From contig NC_043748.1 of NCBI RefSeq assembly GCF_902148845.1, forward strand, positions 14,970,945 through 15,034,944: DNA of 64,000 nt, written 5' to 3'. The stretch is from Salarias fasciatus. Taxonomy: Eukaryota; Chordata; Actinopteri; Blenniiformes; Blenniidae. Positions 25,340 to 37,100 of this stretch are shown here, piece after piece (within the stretch, counting starts at the first letter, position 1; each line of letters opens with the position of its first letter). A program made the position numbers and the translations under genes. The notes below the pieces were generated by a model. It searched no databases and was not told the origin of the DNA. It was given only the letters and a program-made list of their open reading frames with translations.

Positions 25340-26939
25340 TCTTTCCACACTACACTTCAGTAGCAGACTTATAGCATGACGTTTAAATTCACCTTTCTCC
25401 TAAATAAACATTTGCTTCTCAGATTGCACATTTCCATTTTTTTTTTTCCTATTGCATGATTGATGGAAAAAATTACTTTGACATATTCAGGATTGTAAAA
25501 CACCAGGGTTAAAAGAATAGCAGTCCCAACAGTATCCTGGATAAGTTGAGTACAAGACACACATTTTACGTCAAACTAAATGAACCCTCAGATGATAAAA
25601 TAAAAAAAAAAAGAAAATGTATCACAAACAGAAATGTTCATGTAATTTTTTTCCCCAAATAAAACACAAGCCAGATAATGACTTCAAAGAAAAGGTTTAA
25701 AAATGTAAGGCAGCAAGTTTCCTAAAGCAACAAAGCGGTTTTTATTCGTTCCCAATTACTCCTCCAGTAATTACAAAAGGCGCTTAAAACAAAACGTAAT
25801 TTTCACCCTGTACAAGGAAAGCGTTTCCGAAAGCTGCGTCATATTGTTAAGTGGTAAAATGAACTAAGGGGAGGGGGGGTTATCCACAGCCCACCATCTC
25901 AGGCTCACAGTTTGACGACCCTGCATTTCTTCTGTTGCTTTGCATGTCGACTCTCCCAGTTACAATCCTTGTGCCATACCGAGGGATCCCTTTCCTGATG
26001 CTCTGATGCTGCAAAAAACAGCTTTTTTTTTTTTTTAATCATTTGTATCACCAACCAAACGTGCATCTGAACGTTCCACCGCATGTGCTTCAGCTCTACA
26101 TATTATTGAATACGTCTGTTGTCTTTGTCCACATTTCATTCCTGATTGCTAGTAAATAAAGTGTCATTAAAGGTATTAAACTTACAGTTAGTGTAAGAAA
26201 TTCTAGTATTAGAACAATTTTTCAAACAGACAATCAGTGTTCTCAGAGAATTCTTTCAAAGAGAAAAAGGGTATCAGTGACTCTCTCCTACAAAAAAAAT
26301 AATCCAGCTCTATCACCCTCAGACGTTGGATTTTACTCAGATCACCCCAGATTTCCTGATAACGTACAGTCCTGCAGATCTTGCATATAACATAAGACTC
26401 GGGCATCTTCTTTTTTTCTTTTGTTTTGGCAATGAACCTTGGGCATCAAAGTGACCATATACATATATTTTTTTATCCTTAAAATAAGACTTAAGAAATC
26501 AAGCTTCAAGGAATAAACCGTCCCATTATCTTTTCTCTTGCGCTAACTGAAAGGCCATCGCCAGTCTTTCCTTTCAAGGAAAACCTAGAATTCTGATCTC
26601 CCGCCACAGGGAGACGGCTTGAAAGTGCAAAGAGATCAGATAACCCTTAAATAAAAACAGGACAAATTAAAATTTTAACTAAACATAGGTTCTGCAGCAG
26701 CTGTGCATCTGTCCATGCCTCGCAGCCATTTGTGTTGATTCATCTTCATCTGTGACTTTCTTTCAGTCCAGCAGAGGAGTGTCTGGCCCCCTTTGTGAAC
26801 TCTCCCCCTCCGCTTCTGTGAGGAGAACAGGTCACCTTGATTCTTGGCAATAAAAGGGTCTCCGTCATTCCCATCCCAGTCAATCACAGGGCGTCTCCAA
26901 CGGTCTTCTTCCGTCGCTCGGTATTCCCGTGCGTCTATG

Positions 26940-29216
26940 TCACCGGAACTCGTAAATAGGCATACTGTGCTCTCGAATGTGGTTTAGGCTCAGAGACTGG
27001 TACCTGCAGCAACAAATAAAAAAAACAGAGTTAAATAAATATCAACCACCAATACAACGTTTGGATTTTTGAAATTACCACTCTGAGCTTCTATGGTAGT
27101 AGTAGCCCTCAATTGTAGCGGTGGACTTCTGGAAGCAGATGTAGTAGAAGCCTGCAAAGGAGGCACCGCTGATGTCTTTGATCGTGTGATCCGGGACTAG
27201 AAACTGCTCCTGAAAGAGCAAGGAGAGTCCAGGTTAGAGCTCCATGCTACGATAACAGCGGAGAAAGTAGAATGAACCATTTGATAGGGGACTAACCTTC
27301 CATCTCATAAATATATAATCGCCCTCTTCCAGGGCTTTATAGTCAAATTCATCAGAGTTAAAGTTTTTGGCATATTTGTAAAAAGCCTGGAACTTTCCCT
27401 GTTGAGAGAAAAAAAAAACAGATTATTTGTTTTGCTATATGAATTTTTCTTTCTCAATCAACCAAATGTTGTAAATGTATTGCTCTTTGTATGAGTTGCA
27501 TATCGAAGTGATCATTACTGATCGTTATGTTGACTGAAAGATACCAGAAAATCAAAGTTGTTGGGAACTACAGAGTAAATGAAACCCATGCCGGCAGCAC
27601 AGCAGAAAAACATGCAAAATAAACAGAAGACGACATACCCAGTGCTTTCTGTCCACATCCTCATCTGCATCCCACTTCCTAGTTAAAAAGGGCCTCTTTC
27701 GGCTGATAATTTCACCGGCGAAGAACGTTGTGAGAGTGGGATACTCCTGTTATAAAGAGAATTAAAAAAGCGTCAGGAAATCTGTGCATCTGAACTCTGT
27801 GGGTAATTTTCTCAACAACATAAATCCAATGATTTGCAAAATGGAGAATATTCAAATGTTTGGACCTGCTGTGACTCATACTCTGCAGTTCATTAACATC
27901 GCATCAGTACATAAGGTTCTAGTGTGTGACTGCTGGCTACAGCACTAGTTTCAACTTGCCCTAAATATCTGCAGATGTATGCAAACCTCTGCTATACATC
28001 GAATACCTTGAATCATCCCAGTCAATCCCTCATATGGTCTTTCTGCAACAACCTAATGCCCTCCTGCTTCATATTTTCCATTAACTTTTTAACCGATTCG
28101 AAATAACTCATGTATTTGGATGCAGTTTTGAGCCATTTAGTGATGTTCTAGCATCTGTTTTAATGCACAATGTGGAGCGGCACTCAACCTCACTACTACA
28201 ACAACAACCCTGGCTAATTTCTAACACCACCCTGGGACAGATTTACACACCCAGACTACTCATCTTCCACTCGGCCTCAGACAGAGTGTACTCCAGGATC
28301 CTGCTGACCTTTTTCCTTTCACATGTTGCATAATGTAATGAGTATACAGTTGACACACTTACACGAAAGCGCCCCCGGTCAGGACTAATACCTCAAGTTT
28401 GACTCCATCTAATCTGAAGCTGTCACTGTTCAGCCTGCATCAATCACGTGGAAATCAGTTGGTGGGTTGTCACTGCTGGAATAAAGGTCACACTCACTAC
28501 GTTTGACCTAGTTTTGGGGCTTACCTCTGTCAGGCCTTTGATCTTCAGGTATCCACACAAATAGGAATCCTCTATGGTCACATGCTGTCAGGGAAAACAT
28601 TTATGGAATGGTTAGTTTTATTTGGTTAGAAACCTGCATGCAATCTGAATTTCTTTTTTGCATTTGAATGAAAACTTGTCATTAGGGAGGATTTTAGGGG
28701 ATATGTGCAAACAGGCCGTTTAGGTTTTATATTAGCAAGTCTGCAGCACCCTTCATTCCTTCAAAAATAGCTTGTTGCACGAAATGCTAACACAGATAGA
28801 AGCAATGAAAGAACAGCATACTTTAATAATAATTGGGATTTGATCAGATTTCAAAACACCAGAGAAGAAACCAGATCGGACGTAAAAATTCCAGATTAAA
28901 TACAAGTGCTGGTATCAAGCAAAAAAGCTGACAGCTAGCGTCTGTTAGTTAGCAACTTATGCTACACAGACGCCAACTCTGCAGAATGATCATAAACAAA
29001 TGCTAAAAAATCTCAAAAACGATTTACCTGCAAAACCACCTCGACGTCGTAGGAGTTGCCTTTGCTCTTCTGGTATCCCCGAAACTGCGAGCCGCTGTAG
29101 AGCAGCGAAGTGGCCACCCCCGGCTGGTGGGTGTTGATCGGGGCTGGGGGCACAAGAGAGGCCGGGGATGGGCAGGCCGGCCCGGGTGTAGCGCAGCACT
29201 CCGCTCGGACGGGCAT
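26940..29216 (-). CDS. gid4: GID complex subunit 4 (Pro/N-degron receptor)
   Basis: Substrate receptor of the GID/CTLH E3 ubiquitin ligase. Its beta-barrel binds N-terminal proline degrons. Six coding exons, read downward: 29216-29028, 28584-28525, 27746-27639, 27398-27297, 27209-27079 and 27003-26940. They give 217 residues from the conserved MPVR start. Diagnostic stretches are [87 protein letters not shown] and the C-terminus MPIYEFR. The open frame continues upstream through in-frame ATGs at 29252 and 29324, so a longer N-terminus is possible, as in the human long form. Human GID4 lies beside ATPAF2 and DRC3; here only drc3 is next to it. Confidence 0.96.
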
Positions 29217-29494
29217 GATGAGCGCCAAAGCGTCTCCGTCAGCAACCGTCATGGATCTTGGGGCCGAGGGCAGCGCAGCTGGGGAGAGAAGGGGGACTGG
29301 CACGAGGAGGCCTGCCAGCTTCATACAATTTCTAAGCTCAAACAACTTTGCTCAATTTTGCGAGCTGCCCATGGCAAACTAATGAGAAGGATCCTGCTAC
29401 GTCACTTTTGAAGGCTGCGGCTTCCTCGAATTTGATTGGCTGGAAGCTGGTGCTCGACTTGAACAGCGATTCTTATTGGATAAAGCGGCTAAGA

Positions 29495-29513
29495 GCATTC
29501 TGGGAGTTGTAGT
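29495..29513. promoter_or_regulatory. gid4: ZNF143/THAP11 (SBS) site upstream of gid4
   Basis: The minus strand reads ACTACAACTCCCAGAATGC, the known ZNF143/STAF-THAP11 promoter motif, about 280 bases before the MPVR start. Inverted CCAAT boxes (ATTGG) lie between it and the gene, near 29439 and 29475. Together they mark a TATA-less housekeeping promoter. Confidence 0.75.
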
Positions 29514-29860
29514 CCACTTGCGCGAAAGTTTTGGCGCTACATAAAAAGTGTACAGAAAGAAGCCCAAATGTTTTAAAATCTAGTTTAATTCACCGTGGAA
29601 TCCAAACTTAAACACTTTGATGAAAAAAATAACAATTTAACTTTTTGGATTTCCGAAAAACCATTGTTGTAGACAACCACACATATTCATGTATCTGGAA
29701 AGAAAAAAAAAATTATGACATTGTGTCAATTCATACAAAAAATTTGATTTTGAGAATATCTTTTTTTTGTTTTGTTTTACTTTTTTTTTTAACTCCCCAG
29801 ATGGAAAGAATGGTGCCATATCCAAGCAGCTCCTAATGGACGCAGGACTCCTGTATATAC

Positions 29861-30025
29861 TTGTTGGGGGCCAGTGGTTAGGACTCTCACCTCACAGTGG
29901 AAAAAGTCGTGGGTTAAAATACTGTCTGGGCCTTTCTGTGTGGTGTTTATGTGTTCTCTGTATCTGGGTATTCTGGTTTTCTCCAAAAAATATACATGTT
30001 GGTGACCCCGAATTGGCCCCCACAG
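29861..30025 (+). repeat. interspersed repeat R1 between gid4 and drc3
   Basis: The clearest R1 copy: GCCAGTGGTTAGGACTCTCA head, then GGGCCTTTCTGTGTGG and a CCCCGAATTGG end. It occupies the position where ATPAF2 lies in human. Nothing else is recognised in 29520-30347. Confidence 0.65.
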
Positions 30026-30347
30026 CTTCATATGGATGTTTGGTTGAGGGAAGAAAATTGTTGTGAAAGCCACCACAGCAAACTGTTGAGGCTCTTTACA
30101 ATTTGTTGCACCAAATGCTCCCTCTGGTTTGCACTACTTGTTACTGTGTGGCTGGAAGAACCTGACGTTTGGTCTATATCATTGAAATCAAACAACTTGA
30201 AAACCCCTGCGGACTGCAAAACATTTTGTCACAAGACAAAAGGCACTGAAAAGCAGGGTATTAATTGCCAATGATACAAATGCACACAGTAAATATGCCA
30301 TTCAATCAATCACACAAGTGATTTTGAATAATAGCTTTCGGTTTGTG

Positions 30348-33300
30348 CTATTGAAATTCCTCAAGCTGCTCCATCAGATAGTCTCTGTATTTGATGAAGT
30401 CTGAGATGTGGATGCGCTTCAGATATAGTTCTCTGTCTTGAATCTGTGAAAAACCAAAAAGAAAAATATTAAAGCAAAACAAAAATGATTAATAATACAC
30501 ATCAAAAAACTTTCAAATTTGATGTAATTTTAGTTTATTACCTCTTTAATCAGCGTCAGTTTCCAGACATTAATGTCTGTAACCAGCCGAGTCTCTCGGT
30601 CATTGATCTTGACGATGTGGTTGTCATGGCCTGTGGTCAGTGCATCCAACACGGCATCTTTATCTGTAAAGAACTATAGGAAGAACACACAAGAGTGTCT
30701 CAAAAAAGACTACAGCCTGGAACCATTTTTTTTTAAACAGTGTATAACACAATTGACTCTTTCTGCCTCCTGTTTTCTTACTAAAAGGGGCCACAGAAAT
30801 GCAACCACCATATCTAGCTTTGCCTTAAAGCTTTAATAAATCTAGCAACATTTTCTACAACAGGTTTGATCCATTAGAAGTGACACTGACCATTAGAACA
30901 TCATACGGCATGTCCTCATCCTGAGCGTCGTTGGCCACTTTGGCCACAGTTTCCAGGGCAGCCTCTCGGGCCTTCTGATAATAGTTGTCTTCCAGATCTC
31001 GACATTGTACAAATGTATGATTGTTTTAAGGAAATCAATAATTACCAACAAAGGCAAAACAGAGAAGCAGCTACTATCCATTGTAACTTAATACACACCC
31101 ATGACAGATTGAGGGAGTTTTCAAGTATTGAAAATTGCTCAAAGTAGTTATTAGTAGAGCATTGTAGTAAAATTAAAAAAAAAAAAAGCCTATTGGAAGA
31201 CAGATCAGCGAGGAGACTGATGAATCATGATGAAACATTGTTTCCAGAAGTATCTCAAAGCTGTTATCCTAACTCACACTACAAAAAAGATATATTCCTT
31301 CTGCAGTGTCAATGAAGTTGGCCACCATTTCTGAGATGCTGCTATCAAACTCCTTGATGGATTTCTGAAATCAACACAGCATCATGGTAAATGTTAAGTT
31401 AATACAAATGAACAGCATTGGTGAAAAGCAAGGGAAAAAGTTGATAATCAAATCTATAACTACATAATCTGAAGTAGAAGTTCCCAGTCTGTCAAAGAGT
31501 AGAAGGCCTACAGGCATACACCTACCTCCACCTGCCGGGCCATCTTAAACTCCAGAGTCAGGAGGCTCTTATAGAGATAGTTGATCTCATCACTACAGTG
31601 ACTGATCTTGAGCAAGAGTGTGTCTGGATCTGATAACTTCTGCATCTCAGTTATTCTCTATGAAGATGGAAACATGAGAGACAGTCACATATTAATTAAA
31701 AAAAAAAAAAAGCAAACCAGAAGAAAATTTCATGCCCCTCTCAGCTTGCCTTTTTGTGCTCCTGCTCAAATGTTTCCAATATCTGTGACTGTTTCTGCTG
31801 GTAGTGTGTCACCACCTCACTCTGGCCACTGCGGAAAGAGTTCCCCTCTGACTCCCTCCGTTTGTGCTCAGCAAGACCTGTTTCAAATAACTGAGTACAC
31901 AGCGCCTCCATTTGACACTTAAATGTAAGTGCAAGGTCAAGGAATTCAAAGGATGATTTGTAATGCCCTCAAAAATACACCTGCAATTAGAAAACCAGCA
32001 CAGCAAAAAAAGATATGTTTCCTGCAAAGCATCAACTCCTGGAGCACAGTGTAGTGTCTCTTTCTCAGGATCATCTTCAAACATACTCCCAAACAGACCA
32101 GGGCCATTTAGGAACTCCACAAAGGCATCCTGAAGGAGATACGGCATTCAGTGACACATAAAATAGGAACAATAGCATAAATAATATGAACACTAAAGGA
32201 CATTACTTTGTGCAGTTTCAGTTCAGCTTCCTGTCTTTGCTGATCTTCTTCTGCTTTCTGTATCTCCACCTCTTCATTTCTCATTTTGTCTAGGACATAC
32301 TGGTATTTAGTAGATGCTTCATTTCTCTGCAAATATATACACACATTTATTTTGCTAAACAGTTTGTAGCATCCCAGCTGACTGATGACTTGTCTCTTCA
32401 ACTGATGGTTCACAATGTTTATTTGAACACAACACAAAACAAAAACACTATGATCCCCAGCAAATAAAGATTATTTACATAGTTCTTGTGCAAACTCAAA
32501 CATGGAGAGGATTTTTTTTTTAAAGTACCTCAAAGATATGTGTTGCTTTAAAGACGAGGATGTATGATACACTGGTATGTCAGTGTTTATGCTTACTGTG
32601 TTCTCATCAATTACGATGGAATCCAATAATATCAAGTTGGGAAAGTGGGCAGCCATAAAACTGTGATAATTGTCATCATCAACAGCAGGATTTCCAAATA
32701 GGGTGATTGCAAATATGTTCTTGAACCTTCGGAGATAGAGTACCTACAAAAGAATGAGAGATGGCATCAAATATTTGTAATGCAAAATTTATCTAAATTG
32801 CAAACAAATGTTCGTACATGGTACTTGAGTAAGAAATGATCTTACATTGTCTAACTGTTCAAGGCAGTTGTTTGACAGGAAGAAATGAGTTAGATTCTCA
32901 ATTGCATCCAGGCTTTCAATGACAGAGATTTTGTTGTCTGATAAATTCAGCAACTCAAGCTTCTGCAGAGACTGAAAACCCTCAATCTTCTTGATGCGGT
33001 TGAATGACAAATCTGAAAGATACATTCAAAATTGCAAGTACTTGTTTGTTTGCTGGTGCCTAAACATCATTGCAAGATCTTCTGACAATTAAATCAAAAG
33101 TGAATACATAAACATAAGAAAAAAAAGCTGTATCTTACTGAGCCATTTCAGATTAATCAGATGGTCAAGACCTTGAATCTTGTCAATGAGGTTGTTATTC
33201 AAATCAAGCCTGGTTAAAGATGTGAAATCCCACAGGCACTCGATATGTCTAATATCTGTAAAACAAACAAAAGATCAAGCAAAAAAAACACAGAAAGGAA

Positions 33301-33504
33301 GTGTTGATATAAGCACAGTACACCCATCCTCTATTTTTTTGTACAGCCTCATGTTTTCTCACTTCTGTATTCCAGACGTAAGTGAAGAACATCACTGCTT
33401 TCAACAGGAGGGGCTGCCTCATCATCAGTGACTTGTTCCTTTATGATCTGGAGAATCATCTCATTCATCCCCCATTGTTTGCTTTTGTTAGGGTCCTTGT
33501 ACAT
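30348..33504 (-). CDS. drc3: Dynein regulatory complex subunit 3 (LRRC48)
   Basis: Nexin-dynein regulatory complex subunit on axonemal doublet microtubules of motile cilia and flagella. Twelve coding exons, read downward: 33504-33363, 33255-33139, 33012-32846, 32743-32597, 32326-32207, 32129-32017, 31924-31750, 31657-31526, 31364-31294, 31014-30891, 30673-30542 and 30443-30348. They give 511 residues (human 523). Leucine-rich repeats fill about residues 40-200 (LTRLDLNNNLIDKIQGLDHL, LELLNLSDNKISVIESLDAI). Long coiled-coil segments follow (KAEEDQQRQEAELKLHK, CRDLEDNYYQKAREAA). Introns 6 and 9 are AT-AC, with U12-type branch sites, and intron 7 has a GC donor. The ATG at 33504 is chosen because the frame is open from there with a G at -3; ATG 33468 is the next choice. 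A 5' UTR intron (33537-33750) is likely. I found no clear AATAAA close to the stop; ATTAAA at 29589-29584 is possible. Confidence 0.93.
31015..31293 (-). other. drc3: AT-AC (U12-type) intron 9 of drc3
   Basis: Donor ATATCTTTTT at 31293, branch-site-like TTCCTTAA at 31033-31026 and acceptor ATAC ending at 31015, about 11 bases from the branch A. Splicing there gives EGI-FVQCRDLED, which aligns with human MAQCRDLEN. The only nearby strong GT donor (GTGAGT, 16-20 bases further in) combined with the local AG loses the frame. Confidence 0.8.
31658..31749 (-). other. drc3: GC-AG intron 7 of drc3
   Basis: The donor is AAG|GCAAGC and the acceptor CATAG, with frame kept (EQEHKK-RITEMQK). GC donors with a strong flanking AAG/AAG context are the accepted minor form of U2-type introns. 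Confidence 0.85.
31925..32016 (-). other. drc3: AT-AC (U12-type) intron 6 of drc3
   Basis: A 92-base intron with donor ATATCTTTTT at 32016, branch site TTCCTTGAC at 31944-31936 (a perfect TTCCTTRAY) and acceptor TTAC ending at 31925, 11-12 bases from the branch A. Joining gives ALQETFKCQMEALCTQLFET, in step with human ELLETYKDKFVIICVNIFEY. Confidence 0.85.
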
Positions 33505-33792
33505 GGCGCCAATGGCTTATTTAGCTTCACTTTACCCTGTGGAAAATACTGTCTTGTATGACAGCATGAACAATTTGAAACTTTCTTTTGTGTTGCTATC
33601 ATTAACATGGCAAAACAAACTACTGTAAATTACATTAACATTCACCATCTACCACACTACAAGTCGGCATAAGTACGTCAATAAGTCAACATACATTGCT
33701 TTTGCTAATTCCAAGCACTTGAATACGCATTAATACTCAATCTGTCGTACCTGGACAGCGTCAGATGTATTTCTTCCCTTTGTTTATGCACC

Positions 33793-33805
33793 GTTACATA
33801 GCAAC
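33793..33805. promoter_or_regulatory. drc3: RFX X-box at the drc3 promoter
   Basis: GTTACATAGCAAC matches the RFX X-box (right half AGCAAC perfect, left half GTTACA one mismatch, one-base spacer). It lies about 40 bases above the donor (33750) of the predicted non-coding first exon. RFX factors drive motile-cilia genes, which fits drc3 rather than tom1l2 on the other side. Confidence 0.6.
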
Positions 33806-34171
33806 GGGGACATTCAGGATGCGTTCAAGTGCACAAAAGCGCTGATGTGAAAAAAAACTTCAATCAACAAAACAAACAATCATTTAATCTTTATCCTATT
33901 TATATTTAGAAACACGAAATGAAATTATTTCTGTGTTGTTCTGCGTTTTTTATCATTATGTTACGCCAAATCAAATAAATCAGTTTAACACGCATCAGAG
34001 ATGTTCTTGAATGCAGCTTAATTGCTGCCTATGAATGGCATTGAATCCAGCCATACATATCCACCACTCTTTTTTCTTTCCACCAATAGACGTGAGGAAT
34101 GGGCGGGACTTGGTAGTTCTGCCTTCGGGCCGCAGCCTCTGTCATTCCCGAGAGGACTGCTTGTTGTCAAA
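33806..34171. promoter_or_regulatory. drc3/tom1l2 divergent promoter region
   Basis: The tom1l2-proximal part has a CCAAT box at 34082-34086 and a GC box GGGCGGG at 34101-34107, about 65-90 bases before the tom1l2 ATG. The drc3-proximal part is AT-rich. No TATA box seen. Confidence 0.5.
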
Positions 34172-37100
34172 ATGGAGTTCTTACTCGGAAATCCTTACAG
34201 CACTCCCGTGGGCCAGTGTATAGGTACGTTTGCCGTGAAATAAAAAATTAGGGACGTGTTATCTCTAGCGACTCATAAAAGTTGAGAAGGAACGGGTTTA
34301 GAAATAGCGAGCTAACATCCATCATTCTAGTAAACGTCATCCACTTGGAATGAGCTTCTAGCTAATGTTAGCCAGCTAACTGACCCAACTTAGTCCATCA
34401 TAACCACAAGAGCATTAAGCTAAGTCAGGATGGATTTGTTCAGATAATATTTACTGCAGTTTTCTGGGAAATAAATCAGCAGCAATGATGTTTACAGAGT
34501 CTAGGCTTACTGTGTCTAGCATAGCCCCAGTTAAGTTCTCTGTAATAGTTTCTGGACAGAAATTAATTACATGGTCATCAAAAAAATGTGAGAACCTCAC
34601 ACATCAGACTTCTTTGTAATTTTTCTTTTTTGTTGTTGTTGCTGCTTCTCTATCATTTTTACTGCATCTTACTAATGATGCGGTAAAAATGAAAAGAATA
34701 CCGACTTGGACTGATGAATGTTGTTCTTACCTCTACCTTGACTGACAGTATCACCAAAGCCTTAAGACTTTCTCTTGTGTGCTGTGGAAACTGTCCTAAT
34801 AAGTTAAGGCGCAACTTCCTGTTTTATTATCAATGTTTAGTAAAACTTCTGCAAAGCAGATGTGGAGCGAACACCAGTGCATATTATCAACTAAATGGAG
34901 CTTCTTCTGGAAGCATTTGTTTATGACATTGGTGTTTTGTACTCCAATGCAAGTCTGTGTAAATCCGAGACTTAATATTCACATTATTTAATTTTTTTTT
35001 GTTTTTGTGTTTTACTTTATTTGCTGAACTTGCGCTATGCAATGCGTTCATCATTGATGTAACTCTATAATAAACAGTTTAGCCACAGAGTGACAGGCTT
35101 TTCAAGTGTGCTGTCATTGTATTTCAGTAGTACTGGTCATGGAGTTTGTTGAAATTGATGCAGGACATCTTGGATTGCTGCATTTCACAGAGATGTTTCA
35201 GGCCAGATCTCTCAGTTCGAATTGCTTCAGTGTGAAGACTTGTGCAGCCAGCTGTTTGTTGTGGTGAATGTTGGATATATGTGTCAGCAGCAGGGTACCG
35301 GATCAACTTACCGGGCACAGAAACACAGAGAGAGAGAAACTGTCAGGAGATGTTTGTCAGTCTGATGTGAATAAAAAGGGCTAATGCATAATTTATCACC
35401 ATATCAAACATTCATAACACCAGTTTATGGACAGGTGTGTGTGTACATTCTACTATTTGTAGTAGAAGGGGATGTGTGTAGATAAATTAAACACTGAACA
35501 GCAAAACAGATTAGAATAAGTGAGAGTAGCGAGAGGGGAAGAGAGTCACACAGCAGAGCGATGGGCCAGAAAGGGACTTTGTGGCTTTGTTGGCAAGTGC
35601 ATGGCACAGCTTGCCACTGTTAAAGCCATGTGATTGACTTTATTCATTGGTGTGGTGTGGATTACCATGACAAGGCGAGAGAGACAGCAAGAGCTGACAC
35701 ATTTGTGTGAATGAATGCAAATTAACCTCTGTCAACAACTCGGATTGTTATTTTTTCTTGTAGCTTATTTCACTTGGAGATTTTGGTTTTATTCCCTACT
35801 TTACTCTCACCTCTCCTGACACCAGCACTCTGGCCTACTTTGACTTGACAATCCACTTGAGGAGATTACATGGGATATCCAAGTGAAAGTAGCTAGTTAA
35901 TACTCCGAAAGTCATTTTCTCTGCACTGTGCCGTCTAATACCCAGAGGCCAGACACAGCAGTGTTTCTAGATGTTGCATTTCACGTGATGCTTCTGCATT
36001 TTTGGAAACGGGACTTGAGAGTTTGCAGAAAATGTGCTCATCTCTTGGCTCATGCCCAGTCTGTGACAAGTTGATTTGAGAGTGGAGTTCAAGCATGAAT
36101 AAGTCATGGCTGTCAGGCTCATCCAATGGTGAGCCTCCCAAAAGGTAGACACCACGGCCCAGTGAGAGATGCTTGGCCTGTGCATGACAGCCTGTTCAGG
36201 GCCTCTGAGCTTCAAGGGAAGTTCCTCCTGTCCAAGTTCAAGAATCGGCTAATAAGAATCTATTGAGTGTCAGTCACAGGGAGTCGGCTACAGTAGAAAA
36301 GACTTTTTTCTTTCCTGTGTTTTATGGCAAGTCTCGCCCAGATGACTGCAATCCTGAAAGACAGCAGCATCCACGGGCATGATGGATGGATTTGGGGAGC
36401 AGGAGAGGAAGGAAGAAACAGAGCGAGGAACAGTGACGGCAGCAGTGCCACTTCATCACCGTAGCTCCTCGCAGTCTGGATTGTGTTATTTCCTGCCTGT
36501 AGCTAAAATGTTATTAAATAGTAGGGTGGAGTGTGAAGGGGACAGCAGGTCAGTGTACCGTCTGTTTTTTCCTCCTGGCTGTTATAATAGTAACGGCTCA
36601 GTACACAGCTGCATCACACTAACAGTCAGTGTCTCACTTTTCCACGAGACGTTGACTCCCCACTTTCCAGCTGACTGCCTGGTCCTTTCAGTTAATTTAC
36701 TAGAGTTGGAGGTATTGCATGAACAGGTGGTGGGCGATAGTTTATAACTCATGAGGGTGTCTTGCCAGACTTGGAGATAGCACTGTTGTGCGAGTGAAGA
36801 ATTGTGGCAGTCTCACCTGTCTCCTGATCCGAGACTCATGACTTCACCCCAGCCCGTCTGACAGACATTCATTCACAATTAGGCAATAAAGATCTCCTGT
36901 TTGCGCTAACTACGGGGAGCTGTGCTCCAACATAAAGCACGTCCGCTTGAATTTACAAGGACAACCCGCTTAAGTAGATTTTTGGGGAACAACCATGCCA
37001 TGTTCTTGCTGTTGCACGGTTTTATTGGACAGTTTTTGTACCCGTTATGCGACAGAATTGATCCCAGCTCAGTGTGGGCCAAGGGAGGATGCACATTGGG

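Noticed and set aside
31809-32147. Reading straight through drc3 exon 6 as one open frame
   Set aside because: The frame stays open by chance through the short AT-AC intron, but loses the ETYK-like alignment with human DRC3 that splicing restores.
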